The notes below the pieces were generated by a model. That model was not told where the DNA came from, did no database searches, and saw only the letters and a list, made by a program, of their open reading frames with translations. The position numbers and the translations under genes were made by a program. Positions 35,609 to 43,922 of a DNA stretch of 64,000 bases are shown here, piece after piece; position 1 is the stretch's first letter; each line of letters starts with the position of its first letter. The DNA comes from an uncultured Bacteroidales bacterium (GTDB taxonomy: Bacteria > Bacteroidota > Bacteroidia > Bacteroidales > P3): contig CAJOMZ010000012.1 of the NCBI GenBank assembly GCA_905236645.1, forward strand, positions 1 to 64,000, in the 5' to 3' direction.

Positions 35609-36316
35609 TTATTGCGGGAAGTGGCTTATACGGTCGGCGTCGATACGCTCGCCGCTTTCGGGGGCACCCATATCGATTAATGGGGTGCGGAGTAGGCCGC
35701 TGCTACCGACAATCATTACAGGAATTCCTCCCAGTACCGTTGCGGTCTTTTGCAAAGCAGCTGCGCCGATGGTTAGGATGTCGGTGGTGAGGTTTAAGGT
35801 TGATTTTTGAGTGGCGTATCCAAGATATGCGAATTCTACTTCGTATTTCCCTTTGGGTGCGCGGATGGTGAAGTTGCCGTCGAAGTCGGTACTTCCACCA
35901 GTGATTACTGTGCCGTTTTTGTCTTTTAGAACAACATTTGCAAATATCAATGGTTCACCGTTCCCACTATCGATAATACTGCCTTTGAAGATGCAGGTGT
36001 CCGATTTCGAGGGGCTTGTATCGGAAATGGACTTGGTGTGGTTTTGACGGTCGGGTGCGACATCCTGAGCCGCAGCCGTAAGGGTGCCGCCTGAGATGCC
36101 CAGCGTAAGGCCGGCGACAACGGCAGCCTTGCCCATAACGGTGCGCAGGGTGAGTTCGCGCTCCAGATACTGCAGTTCGGCTTCGCAGCGCGGGCAGGTG
36201 CCTTCGCATTCGCCTTCGAATGTGCATTCGGGAATGTCGAGCTCGATGCCGTTGCCGCGTGCTATGTCGTGACGAATCTCTTTCAGTTGGTTGCAGATGT
36301 TTTTTCCTTGATTCAT
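35609..36316 (-). CDS. Cys-rich-headed CarboxypepD_reg membrane protein with TonB-plug-like tail
   Basis: 235-aa protein. The N-terminal cytoplasmic domain (1-55) has ECTFEGECEGTCPRCEAELQYLE, a four-Cys zinc-module-like pattern. A hydrophobic segment (about 62-88, ending TAAAQ) follows, then a CarboxypepD_reg-like beta-sandwich (about 108-190: CIFKGSIIDSGNGEPLIFANVVLKDKNG). The tail IDMGAPESGERIDADRISHFP resembles the start of a TonB receptor plug, compare IGTPESGARITADDIAKMP in the receptor at 55436. There is no barrel. Related cytoplasmic-head proteins occur in Bacteroidales; function unknown. It lies 11 nt after the LolC-like gene. Confidence 0.72.
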   Translation of the reverse strand: MNQGKNICNQLKEIRHDIARGNGIELDIPECTFEGECEGTCPRCEAELQYLERELTLRTVMGKAAVVAGLTLGISGGTLTAAAQDVAPDRQNHTKSISDTSPSKSDTCIFKGSIIDSGNGEPLIFANVVLKDKNGTVITGGSTDFDGNFTIRAPKGKYEVEFAYLGYATQKSTLNLTTDILTIGAAALQKTATVLGGIPVMIVGSSGLLRTPLIDMGAPESGERIDADRISHFPQ

Positions 36317-36327
36317 ATTATTTGTTT

Positions 36328-37554
36328 TTAGATTTTGGCACGCCGTACCGTGAAGGCTACGACAAGGGTTGAAAGCAGTGTCACAACGAGGAACGTGGCG
36401 CCGAAATCGATGATCCGCATTGCCACGGGGAAGGCGTCGACAATGGCGTTGGCGCCCAGCTTTACAATGCCGAAGTGCTGCTGTAGCAGGCAGGTGATGA
36501 ATCCAAGCAGCAGTCCTGCCACAACGCCCACCAGGGCTATGAGTATGCCTTCGGTGAAGAAGACGCGGCGTATCTGCTGCTGCTCCATACCGAGGGCGCG
36601 CAAAGTGCCGATGTCTTTGCGCTTGTTGATGATGAGCAGCGACAGCGATGCTATGAGATTCAGTGTGGAGATGAGCACGATGAGCGACAGGATAAGGAAT
36701 ACTCCTAAACGTTCGGAGCGGAAAATCTTGTAGTAGAGGGGCTTTTGGTCAAAGCGGTCCTTGACGGTATAGCCGTCGCCAAGCAGAGTGCGCAACTGCC
36801 GTTTGATGCTTGCCATCTGCTTTGAATCTTTTAGCGTCACGGCCAGGGCAGTCACCTCGTCGGGGGAGTATGACATCAGATGCCGCACGAGGTCGATGTC
36901 GGCCACTACATATAGGTTGTCGATCTCTTCTTGTATGCGGAAGGCTCCGGCAGGGAAGGCATAGCCGTTGTTGAAGGCCTCGTCTATCGAGAAGCCTATT
37001 GACGAGGTGCCGCGCTTGGGGATGTGGAGCGCCAGTGGGGTGTTGGTCATTGAGTTGACGCCCAAGCGCACCATTATGTTCCAGCCCATTAGCAGGAAGT
37101 CCTGGCGGATTGTGTCTGCGCCATCGTAATATATATCCTTTAGCAGGTATTCGCCTTCGGCGATCATTGTATCGAGTCCGCAGGCGGAGCCGTAGCTTTC
37201 GTCCACGCCTCGCAGCTGCACGATGGCTTCTGCCTGATGCATTGTTATCCAGGCATTCTCCTCTACAATCTGCGATACGTTATCCACTCCTGGCGTGTTC
37301 TGCAGGGCGTCGTAGTCGATGGCCGATGTGTGGAATGTCTTTCCCTGCGTAGGCTCAATAAGCAGCTCAGGGTCAAAGATGTTGAACAGCGACTGCGTCA
37401 GTTGCCCTATGCCGTTGTATACCGACATCACGACAATCAGAGCCAGCGTGCTTACAGTGATGCCGATAAGAGAAATCCAGGAGATGATGTTGATGACTGT
37501 CTTCTCCTTGCGCGAGAACAGGTAGCGGCGGGCTATGAAAGTGGAGACCTTCAT
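36328..37554 (-). CDS. LolC/LolE-type ABC transporter permease
   Basis: 408-aa FtsX/MacB-superfamily permease with four membrane segments: one N-terminal (about 20-46) and three C-terminal (about 275-300, 325-350, 375-400), and a large periplasmic domain between. The N-terminal FIARRYLFSRKEKTVINIISWISLIGI is typical of LolC-like lipoprotein-releasing permeases. A LolD ATPase gene is not adjacent; in Bacteroidota it is often elsewhere. The start abuts the rbfA stop. Confidence 0.88.
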   Translation of the reverse strand: MKVSTFIARRYLFSRKEKTVINIISWISLIGITVSTLALIVVMSVYNGIGQLTQSLFNIFDPELLIEPTQGKTFHTSAIDYDALQNTPGVDNVSQIVEENAWITMHQAEAIVQLRGVDESYGSACGLDTMIAEGEYLLKDIYYDGADTIRQDFLLMGWNIMVRLGVNSMTNTPLALHIPKRGTSSIGFSIDEAFNNGYAFPAGAFRIQEEIDNLYVVADIDLVRHLMSYSPDEVTALAVTLKDSKQMASIKRQLRTLLGDGYTVKDRFDQKPLYYKIFRSERLGVFLILSLIVLISTLNLIASLSLLIINKRKDIGTLRALGMEQQQIRRVFFTEGILIALVGVVAGLLLGFITCLLQQHFGIVKLGANAIVDAFPVAMRIIDFGATFLVVTLLSTLVVAFTVRRAKI

Positions 37555-37935
37555 TTACTGTTTAAGCAGGTTCTCGATATTCTCTATGTAGTCGAGCGAG
37601 TCGTCGAGATAGAATTCAAGAGCGGGGATTATGCGCAACTGCTTGCCTTCGCGCATTCCGAGCCGGCGGCGTATGTCGGCGCTGTTGTCAAGAATGGCGT
37701 TGATGACGAGTTGCTTTGTTGCCTTTGTGCCGGCTGGCGTATCAGCCGTTACAGGCATTTCGCCAATGGGATAGATGCTGATATGTGCACGTGCTATGGA
37801 AAGGTCGCTGGTAACGCGCACCCGCGTCACGGTGATGAGTGAGTTGCCGATAGCCGGCTTCATTTCCTTGAGGAATATGTCGCCCAGGTCTTGCTGGATA
37901 AGTCGTGCAATCTTGTTTTGGCGTGTCGAGTCCAT
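37555..37935 (-). CDS. rbfA: Ribosome-binding factor A
   Basis: 126-aa KH-fold protein that assists 30S maturation. Start MDSTRQNKIARLIQQDLGDIFLKE and C-terminal RRRLGMREGKQLRIIPALEFYLDDSLDYIENIENLL match the family well. It directly abuts the LolC-like gene downstream and is 26 nt after the outer-membrane protein gene. The rbfA-lolC pairing is common in Bacteroidales. Confidence 0.94.
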   Translation of the reverse strand: MDSTRQNKIARLIQQDLGDIFLKEMKPAIGNSLITVTRVRVTSDLSIARAHISIYPIGEMPVTADTPAGTKATKQLVINAILDNSADIRRRLGMREGKQLRIIPALEFYLDDSLDYIENIENLLKQ

Positions 37936-37961
37936 TGATGCCGTGGTTTTATTTGGGATGC

Positions 37962-38558
37962 TTAGAATCTGAAGCCCAAACGTATGGGCAGGAAGCAGGT
38001 CTGCTGGGTGTAGGCGAAAGCCAGCTCAAGGTATAAACTCAGGTAGTTGCGCTCCATATTGCGGTATTCGTAGCGGAAAAACCAGTTGAGGCCGGTCGAA
38101 ATCTCTATGTAAGGCGTCAAGGTGTTGCCGTAGGGCGAGTCGGCCATCAAATAGCTGGCACCGGCCTTGGCACCGACCATAGGCGACCACTCGACATCCA
38201 ACGGCCTGTAGTCGAAGTCGATATATGCCATAGGGCAATGCCATCCGTTTGCGAAATTGAAGTCGGCAATGTCGCTTGGTGCGATGACCATATTGTAACC
38301 TAAGCCGAGGCCTACAAAGAAGTCTTGCTTTATGCAAACACCATTGATTATGTTCACGCTGGCTGCGTGTTGCAAGTCGTTGATGTAATAGCCGTTGACG
38401 CCCTTGTCGCCCAGGTTCATCACAAAGGGCATATAGCCAAGATCGGCCTTGAACATATACTCATAATCAGAGCGGTCTTGACGAAATTGAGCTGTTGCCG
38501 GCAGCGAAACTGCCACGGCGAGAAGCGCTAAAAGTATCTTTATCCTATTCATATACAT
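37962..38558 (-). CDS. Outer-membrane beta-barrel protein
   Basis: 198-aa exported protein. The signal peptide ends LPATAQ (Gln at +1 of the mature form). The mature part is alternating amphipathic strands ending in an aromatic C-terminus (IRLGFRF), as expected for a small outer-membrane barrel. No named family recognised. An alternative start lies two codons downstream (38552). It is the first gene of the six-gene minus-strand operon to sprT, with a promoter at 38609-38616. Confidence 0.75.
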   Translation of the reverse strand: MYMNRIKILLALLAVAVSLPATAQFRQDRSDYEYMFKADLGYMPFVMNLGDKGVNGYYINDLQHAASVNIINGVCIKQDFFVGLGLGYNMVIAPSDIADFNFANGWHCPMAYIDFDYRPLDVEWSPMVGAKAGASYLMADSPYGNTLTPYIEISTGLNWFFRYEYRNMERNYLSLYLELAFAYTQQTCFLPIRLGFRF

Positions 38559-38608
38559 TTATTTATATTGCAATAACGAGCACATAAGGCAGTGCCCATA
38601 CAAGAGTG

Positions 38609-38616
38609 CAAAGTTA
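38609..38616 (-). promoter_or_regulatory. Promoter of the OMP-rbfA operon
   Basis: Minus-strand TAACTTTG followed by CA, a full TAnnTTTG match, about 50 nt upstream of the outer-membrane protein start. Confidence 0.65.
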
Positions 38617-38665
38617 CGCAAAAAAAATCGAAAACAGCAAAAAAAAGTGCAAGCTTCGGAATTTT

Positions 38666-38683
38666 AGCCTCAAATCAGAGGCT
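38666..38683 (-). terminator. Possible terminator hairpin after the sialidase
   Basis: AGCCTC (38666-38671) and GAGGCT (38678-38683) with a 6-nt loop, between the sialidase stop and the next operon's promoter. On the minus strand it is followed by AAAA rather than T, so termination is uncertain. Confidence 0.35.
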
Positions 38684-38708
38684 TTTCCAATCCGTAAGGC
38701 CAGGGCTG

Positions 38709-39869
38709 TTACCACGGTAAGTCGCGTGGAGCCAGATACTTGTACCACATCTCGCAGGCTCCGTCGGGGTTCTGTTCAAGGAATACACCTACGCCGCCAT
38801 TGGGAAGCAGTGTCAGTGACGAATAGACCGACGGCCCGTCGAAAAGCAGTATCGGGTCCTGCCAGCTGTCGCCCTCGTCGTAACTTAGGAAGAGGCTCAC
38901 GTCCTCGCGTTGCATCGAGTTCGGGAGGCTGTGCAGCAGCAGGTTGATGCTGTCGCCGCGGTCGGTGGCCATCACACGCAGCATATCGCCGTTGCAGGCG
39001 TTGGCGGTCATCTCCGTCCATCGGCCTTGTGTGCCCCAGGTTATGCCTCCGTCGCTGCTGTGGTTGAATCCGCGCGCCCCGCTTTGGCGTGTGCTGAGCA
39101 GTATGCGGCCGTCGGTGAGTTCCATCAGTTTGGCTTCGTCGCCGCTGCTGTAGGCGCAGTTTGAGACATTCCAAGAGTGTCCGTTGTCGTCGCTGTAGAC
39201 TATGAAATTGTCGGATACATTCTCGTTCTTGCGCAACATAGGAATGGCAAACATTATGCGTCCGGCGTGGTCTCCGCGCCTCAGTCTCAGGCCGTTGCCT
39301 GACGAGAAGAAGGCACCTCTGTAGTTGCGGCAGGCGGCGTTGGAGGCCCGACTGCCCCACAGCTGTGAGGTAAGGTCCTCAATCTCGCCCCACGTGCGGC
39401 CACCGTCGGTGCTGCGGCAGATATAGGTGCGGATAGGGTCGCTCTCGGTCGACTGGAAATAGCCGTTGGCACCGGCAAAGGCGCATATAATGTCGCCGTT
39501 GGAGCATTGCACCAGCGCCGCGTCGCCATAGCCCTGCTTGCGACCTGTGCCCTGCGCCAGGGTCACTGGCTCGCTCCAGGTGCGCCCGCCGTCGGTGCTG
39601 CGACGGCTCACAATGTCGATGTCCTCGGGCAGGTCGCTCTCGTTGGATTTGCGCTTGTCGCAGGCAATCAGCAGGCTGCCGTCGTCAAGGCACAGTATTG
39701 CCGGGATGCGCCAGTTGGCGCTGCCGTAATCGCCCGGGGCGAAAAGGCGAAGGTCAAACGAAGTGGTTGTGTCTTCAATGGCTGCCGGTTGGACAGGCTT
39801 CTCGCCGACCGGCTTGGTGCAGCATACAAACAGTGCCACTGCCACGATGGAGTATAGCAGTCGTTTCAT
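38709..39869 (-). CDS. Exo-alpha-sialidase (GH33) lipoprotein
   Basis: 386-aa lipoprotein sialidase. The signal ends VALFVCC with the lipobox Cys near 16-17. The six-bladed beta-propeller shows Asp boxes STDGGRTW (twice), SDDNGHSW, SSDGGITW and SYDEGDSW, the N-terminal RIP motif (NWRIPAI) with the sialic-acid-binding Arg, and the acidic CDKRKSNESDLPEDIDI loop. It would release terminal sialic acid from host glycans at the cell surface, which suggests life on mucosal glycans. No sialic acid catabolism genes are adjacent. It lies 3 nt after the GreA/B-like gene. Confidence 0.92.
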   Translation of the reverse strand: MKRLLYSIVAVALFVCCTKPVGEKPVQPAAIEDTTTSFDLRLFAPGDYGSANWRIPAILCLDDGSLLIACDKRKSNESDLPEDIDIVSRRSTDGGRTWSEPVTLAQGTGRKQGYGDAALVQCSNGDIICAFAGANGYFQSTESDPIRTYICRSTDGGRTWGEIEDLTSQLWGSRASNAACRNYRGAFFSSGNGLRLRRGDHAGRIMFAIPMLRKNENVSDNFIVYSDDNGHSWNVSNCAYSSGDEAKLMELTDGRILLSTRQSGARGFNHSSDGGITWGTQGRWTEMTANACNGDMLRVMATDRGDSINLLLHSLPNSMQREDVSLFLSYDEGDSWQDPILLFDGPSVYSSLTLLPNGGVGVFLEQNPDGACEMWYKYLAPRDLPW

Positions 39870-39872
39870 AAG

Positions 39873-40346
39873 TCAGAATATTTCCTTGATTGTGTGCGGT
39901 ATGCTGTTGATTATGAACGAATCGCCCACGGTCTTGCCTTTGAGCGCAAGGTAGATGGGCGTCTGGGCGCTGATGGCAAAGCAGTATTGCATACCGGTCG
40001 GCGACGAGGCGTCGTTGACAACGAATTTGCCTGCGCCGATGCTCAGAAAGAACTGCTGCTTGTCTGTGACCACAACGGCTCCGTGCTCGGCGCGGTCGAA
40101 GGGCGGCATACGTAGCGCCTCCTGCAGGTAGCGCAGGCTGGCGTTGGCGTTGCTAAGCTGCTTGGCGTACATATCGCGCGCCCGCATCATCTTGGTGCGG
40201 TAGCTGTCGTAGCGGTCCACATTGGCGCCATAGTCGTTGCTCTGCTGCTGCGCCGAGTCCATCTCCTGCTTGGCTACGCCGGCAATGTGCTGCTGATGGG
40301 CAATGCAGGCGTTGACCACTCTTATGCGTTTCTCTTCGCGTGTCAT
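39873..40346 (-). CDS. GreA/GreB C-terminal-domain-like protein
   Basis: 157-aa cytoplasmic protein. The start MTREEKRIRVVNACIAHQQ at 40346 is used because upstream in-frame sequence runs into a terminator hairpin. The N-terminal half is helical and Gln-rich, possibly a short coiled coil. The C-terminal half matches a Gre-factor-like C-terminal domain (FLSIGAGKFVVND, FAISAQTPIYLALKGKTVGDSFIING-like ending INSIPHTIKEIF). The acidic tip of true Gre factors is not evident, so cleavage stimulation is doubtful; an RNA-polymerase secondary-channel binder is plausible. It is co-transcribed with the sialidase. Confidence 0.7.
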   Translation of the reverse strand: MTREEKRIRVVNACIAHQQHIAGVAKQEMDSAQQQSNDYGANVDRYDSYRTKMMRARDMYAKQLSNANASLRYLQEALRMPPFDRAEHGAVVVTDKQQFFLSIGAGKFVVNDASSPTGMQYCFAISAQTPIYLALKGKTVGDSFIINSIPHTIKEIF

Positions 40347-40359
40347 ATAGGCTGGTATT

Positions 40360-40395
40360 GAAAAAGGACAACCGCAGACTGTGGCTGTCCTTTTC
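40360..40395 (-). terminator. Terminator of the aminotransferase gene
   Basis: A 16-bp imperfect stem, AAAAGGACAACCGCAG opposite CTGTGGCTGTCCTTTT with loop ACT. Minus-strand reading ends in GTCCTTTTT, a good intrinsic terminator. Confidence 0.75.
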
Positions 40396-40415
40396 AATGT
40401 TCTTATAATCAGGTA

Positions 40416-41633
40416 TTAGTGAGTGCGTCCCGGGTAGACTTTCAGGGCCTCCTCGAGGCACTTGACGGCGGCCTTCAGGTCCTCTTTGCAGAGGCAGTAG
40501 GTGATGCGTGCCTGATGGCGTCCGCGCTCGGGGTCGACATAGAAGCCCGTGGCCGGGGCCAGCATAACGGTGGCTCCGTTATAGCTGAAGTCGGTCAGCA
40601 GCCACTGGCAGAACTTGTCGCTGTCGTCGACCGGAAGGTCGATGACGGTGTAGAAGGCACCCTTCGGCATCGGGCAGAAGCAGCCGGGTATCTTGTTGAT
40701 TCCCTCAACGATGACGTTGCGGCGCGACACGTATTCGGCCTGCACTTTGTCGAAGTATTCCTGTGGGGTGTCGACAGCGGCCTCGGCGAAAATCTGGCCG
40801 AACGACGGCGGCGACAGACGGGCCTGGGCCAGACGCATTGCGATGGCGTAGACCTCGCTGTTGCGTGTCACCATACATCCCACGCGGGCACCGCAGGCGC
40901 TGTAGCGCTTCGAGACGGAGTCGAAAAGGATGACGTTGCGCTCGAGGCCTTCAAGCTGCATAACGCTGAAGTGCTTGTGGCCGTCGTAGCAGAACTCGCG
41001 ATACACCTCGTCGGCAAAGAGGAACAGGTCGTACTTCTTCACCAGTCCGGCAACCTTGAGCAGCTCCTCGTGGGTGTAGAGATAGCCCGTGGGGTTGTTG
41101 GGGTTGCAGATCATAATGGCCTTGGTGCGGGGCGTGATGACCTTCTCAAAGTCCTCGATCGGAGGCAGGGCGAAGCCGGTCTTGATGTCGCTCGGGATGG
41201 TGACGATCTTGGCGTCGCACAGCTTGGCGAAGGTGTTGTAGTTGGTATAATAAGGCTCGGGAATGATGATTTCGTCGCCCGGGTTGAGGCATACGGTGAA
41301 GGCCATCTGCAGGGCCTCGCTGCCGCCGGTGGTGACGAGCACCTGGTTGGGAGTCACGTCGATGCCGTGGCGGTGGTAGTAGTTGCACAGCGCGCGGCGG
41401 TAGCTTAAGATGCCTGCCGAGTGGCTGTATTCCAGAACGCCTTTGCTGTCAGGCAGCTCGCGTGCCTTTTCGGCCAAAGCGGCCAGGGCTCCTTTGGGGG
41501 TCTCGATGTCGGGCTGGCCGATGTTGAGGTGGTACACGTGGATGCCACGCTCTTTGGCGGCGTCGGAGAAGGGGACAAGCTTGCGGATTGCCGACTGCGG
41601 CAGATCCAGTCCTTTGTTCGAAATGCTTGGCAT
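40416..41633 (-). CDS. Class I/II PLP-dependent aminotransferase (AspC-like)
   Basis: 405-aa fold-type I aminotransferase. GGSEALQMAF for PLP phosphate binding, CNPNNPTGYLYTHEEL, ADEVYREFCYDG with the PLP-stabilising Asp, and SVSKRYSACGARVG carrying the Schiff-base Lys. Substrate specificity (aspartate or aromatic) cannot be fixed from the sequence. It is 27 nt downstream of the DUF1573 gene and is ended by the hairpin at 40360-40395. Confidence 0.92.
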   Translation of the reverse strand: MPSISNKGLDLPQSAIRKLVPFSDAAKERGIHVYHLNIGQPDIETPKGALAALAEKARELPDSKGVLEYSHSAGILSYRRALCNYYHRHGIDVTPNQVLVTTGGSEALQMAFTVCLNPGDEIIIPEPYYTNYNTFAKLCDAKIVTIPSDIKTGFALPPIEDFEKVITPRTKAIMICNPNNPTGYLYTHEELLKVAGLVKKYDLFLFADEVYREFCYDGHKHFSVMQLEGLERNVILFDSVSKRYSACGARVGCMVTRNSEVYAIAMRLAQARLSPPSFGQIFAEAAVDTPQEYFDKVQAEYVSRRNVIVEGINKIPGCFCPMPKGAFYTVIDLPVDDSDKFCQWLLTDFSYNGATVMLAPATGFYVDPERGRHQARITYCLCKEDLKAAVKCLEEALKVYPGRTH

Positions 41634-41660
41634 AAGTTGTTGTTTGTTTTGCAGTGTGTT

Positions 41661-42098
41661 TTATTCAATGATGGTGCCTTTGATCTTCAGCGTCAGGCGG
41701 GGAGCGTTGATTGAGTTGCTCGAAACGGTGATGGTCTTGGTGAAGCTTTGCGGCGAGGTGTTGGTGTTGTAGCGCACCTTGATGGTGCCGGTCTTGCCGG
41801 GCATAATGGGCTCCTTGGTCCAGGTGGGCACGGTGCAGCCGCAGCTTGCCTTTACGTTGCTCAGAATCAGAGGCTCGTTGCCGGTGTTGGTGAAGACGAA
41901 CTCGCAGTTGCCGTCGCCACCTTTCTTGACCTTGCCGTAGTCGTGCACCTGCTCGGCAAACTCGATCTGGGGACCGTTGAGGGGCTTCTCTGCAACGGCG
42001 GCGTTGTCGTTAGTGTTCTTGTCTTGCTTTGCTTCTTGGGCATTCAGCGCTGTCAGCGACAGGCCCACAAATAAACTTAACAAAAAGAGTTTCTTCAT
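41661..42098 (-). CDS. DUF1573 exported protein
   Basis: 145-aa exported protein. The signal peptide ends TALNAQ (Gln at +1). A DUF1573 immunoglobulin-like domain contains FVFTNTGNEPLILSNVKASCGCTVP and ends RLTLKIKGTIIE, the family hallmarks. Probably periplasmic or outer-membrane associated; function unknown. It is the first gene of the minus-strand operon towards the aminotransferase, with a promoter at 42142-42149. Confidence 0.88.
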   Translation of the reverse strand: MKKLFLLSLFVGLSLTALNAQEAKQDKNTNDNAAVAEKPLNGPQIEFAEQVHDYGKVKKGGDGNCEFVFTNTGNEPLILSNVKASCGCTVPTWTKEPIMPGKTGTIKVRYNTNTSPQSFTKTITVSSNSINAPRLTLKIKGTIIE

Positions 42099-42141
42099 TT
42101 TAAAACGATTTTTTGATTGTTCTTAATGCTTTTTTCTGATG

Positions 42142-42149
42142 CAAAAATA
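42142..42149 (-). promoter_or_regulatory. Promoter of the DUF1573 gene
   Basis: Minus-strand TATTTTTG followed by CA, about 45 nt upstream of the DUF1573 start. Divergent to repeat B1 and the ferredoxin promoter. Confidence 0.65.
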
Positions 42150-42306
42150 CACTTTTTTTTAATCGTGTAACCTTTATTTGCTTTTTTTATTGTGATTTTA
42201 TGTTTTTTTATGTTTTGTTGTCCGGGGCTGTTTTTGATGTTTAGTACCGCCAAAGGGCTTTTTATTGCACCCTGCCGTCGAGGGACGTCCGAGGCACTTT
42301 CGAGGG

Positions 42307-42406
42307 ACCAACTCCGTCCGTTGTACAATATATGTACAATACTTGTACAATACTTGTACAATTGGTAAACGTACAAATATTGTACAAGTATTGTACATAT
42401 ATTGTA
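42307..42406. repeat. Type B 11-bp-unit hairpin element, copy B1
   Basis: Left arm 42324-42359 and right arm 42371-42406 form a 36-bp stem (one mismatch) around the 11-nt loop AATTGGTAAAC. The arms consist of 11-bp units of the form TTGTACAATAC, each containing GTAC. The head ACCAACTCCGTCCGTTGT (42307-42324) resembles the head of type A copies. It lies in the 495-bp divergent gap between DUF1573 and the ferredoxin gene; the rest of the gap has the two promoters and no supported gene. Confidence 0.92.
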
Positions 42407-42528
42407 GGGGCGGTGCGGCGGCGGGCGGAACAGGGCCGGAGGCGGCGCAAAACCTTGCAAATCGGGGCGTGGAGGCCGATTATTAAAAAATATTTCTATA
42501 AATAGGCTTGCAATTAAAAAATAATGTG

Positions 42529-42536
42529 TATCTTTG
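42529..42536 (+). promoter_or_regulatory. Promoter -7 element of the oxoacid oxidoreductase operon
   Basis: TATCTTTG followed by CA, 57 nt upstream of the ferredoxin start. A CTTG at 42507-42510 with 18-nt spacing could serve as -33. Confidence 0.68.
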
Positions 42537-42593
42537 CAAACTTGATTGTGTAAATTTTTTTAACGCAAATATTAATCGTATAAAACTAACATT

Positions 42594-42812
42594 ATGGCAT
42601 TTAAAGGACAAATAGTTATCGACACCGAGCGCTGCAAAGGCTGCGGAGTGTGCCTTGAGGCCTGCCCTATGCACTGCATCGAGCTGTCGAAAAATGTAAA
42701 CGGCAAGGGTTACAACTTTACCCAGACCGTAAATGACAACTGCATCGGTTGCGCATCGTGCGCCATCGTGTGCCCGGATGGTGTTATCTCCGTCTACAAG
42801 GTTAAATGTTAA
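42594..42812 (+). CDS. Ferredoxin-type delta subunit of 2-oxoacid oxidoreductase
   Basis: 72-aa 2[4Fe-4S] protein. The two cluster motifs are CKGCGVCLEACP and CIGCASCAIVCP. It carries electrons from the catalytic core to soluble ferredoxin. It is the first gene of the four-subunit operon (delta, alpha, beta, gamma), 20 nt before the alpha subunit. Confidence 0.93.
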   Translation: MAFKGQIVIDTERCKGCGVCLEACPMHCIELSKNVNGKGYNFTQTVNDNCIGCASCAIVCPDGVISVYKVKC

Positions 42813-42832
42813 ACAAGTAAAAGAATCATAAA

Positions 42833-43915
42833 ATGGCAAAAGAACTGAAATTAATGAAGGGCAATGAGGCTATTGCCCGCGCTATGATTGCCAGCGGTAC
42901 GGACGGCTATTTCGGCTATCCTATCACTCCGCAGTCGGAAGTTATGGAAACGCTTATGGCCGAAAAACCTTGGGAAACAACAGGTATGGTTGTCCTGCAG
43001 GCCGAATCGGAACTGGCTTCTATCAATATGGTCTACGGCGGTGCGGCCACAGGCAAGAAGGTTGCCACTTCCTCCTCGTCGCCGGGAATCTCGCTGATGG
43101 CCGAAGGCCTCACTTACCTTGCCGGCGCCGAAATCCCCTGTGTCGTTATGAACGCTATGCGCGGCGGCCCCGGCCTGGGCACCATCCAGCCCGCACAGAG
43201 CGACTATTTCCAGAGCACCAAGGGCGGCGGCCACGGCGACTATCAGCTCTACGTCCTCGCCCCCTCGTCGGTCCAGGAAATGTACGACTTCGTCTTCGAC
43301 GCCTGGGACATCGCCTTCAAGTATCGCAATCCGGTCCTGATTCTCACCGACGGCGCTATCGGCCAGTGTATGGAGAAATGCTACACCCGCGAATACGTCC
43401 CGCGCTGGACCGAGGAAGAACGCCGCGCCAAGGCCCCGTGGGGCACCTGGGGCAAGCCGGCAACGCGTCCGCACAACATCATCACTTCGCTTGAGCTCGA
43501 CTCGGCACGCCAGGAGGTTTTCAACCAGAAACTCCAGAAGAAATACGCCCGGATGAAGGAAGAAGACGTCCGCTATGAGGCCCTCAACTGCGACGACGCC
43601 GACTATATCTTCGTGGCCTACGGCACCTCGGCACGCATCTGTATGAAGTCGATGCAGCTGGCCCGCGAAAAAGGCCTCAAGGTCGGTCTGCTCCGTCCTA
43701 TCACTCTTTATCCTTTCCCGTCCAAGCAAATCGCAGAACTGGCCAGCCGAGTCAAAGGTATGCTCTGCGTAGAGATGAGCGCCGGCCAGATGATTGAGGA
43801 TGTCAAACTGGCTGCCGACTGCAAGATCCCCATCGAGCACTACGGCCGTTTCGGTGGCATCATCCCCACTCCGGAAGAGGTTCTTGAAGCAATGGAAAAC
43901 AAAATCATAAAATAA
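42833..43915 (+). CDS. vorB: 2-oxoacid:ferredoxin oxidoreductase alpha subunit (VorB-like)
   Basis: 360-aa alpha subunit. Pyrimidine-binding domain start GNEAIARAMIASGTDGYFGYPITPQSE, then VLQAESELASINMVYGGAATGKK, and domain II after about residue 255 (DDADYIFVAYGTSARICMKSM). With beta and gamma it decarboxylates a 2-oxoacid with CoA and reduces ferredoxin. The four-gene set and alpha length fit the branched-chain (2-ketoisovalerate) enzyme VorDBAC, but substrate cannot be decided from sequence; a 2-oxoglutarate (Kor) identity is the main alternative. Confidence 0.88.
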   Translation: MAKELKLMKGNEAIARAMIASGTDGYFGYPITPQSEVMETLMAEKPWETTGMVVLQAESELASINMVYGGAATGKKVATSSSSPGISLMAEGLTYLAGAEIPCVVMNAMRGGPGLGTIQPAQSDYFQSTKGGGHGDYQLYVLAPSSVQEMYDFVFDAWDIAFKYRNPVLILTDGAIGQCMEKCYTREYVPRWTEEERRAKAPWGTWGKPATRPHNIITSLELDSARQEVFNQKLQKKYARMKEEDVRYEALNCDDADYIFVAYGTSARICMKSMQLAREKGLKVGLLRPITLYPFPSKQIAELASRVKGMLCVEMSAGQMIEDVKLAADCKIPIEHYGRFGGIIPTPEEVLEAMENKIIK

Positions 43916-43922
43916 GACAACA

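Noticed and set aside
42095-42460. 121-codon minus-strand frame over repeat B1
   Set aside because: Half of it is the translated hairpin; the DUF1573 promoter lies inside it.
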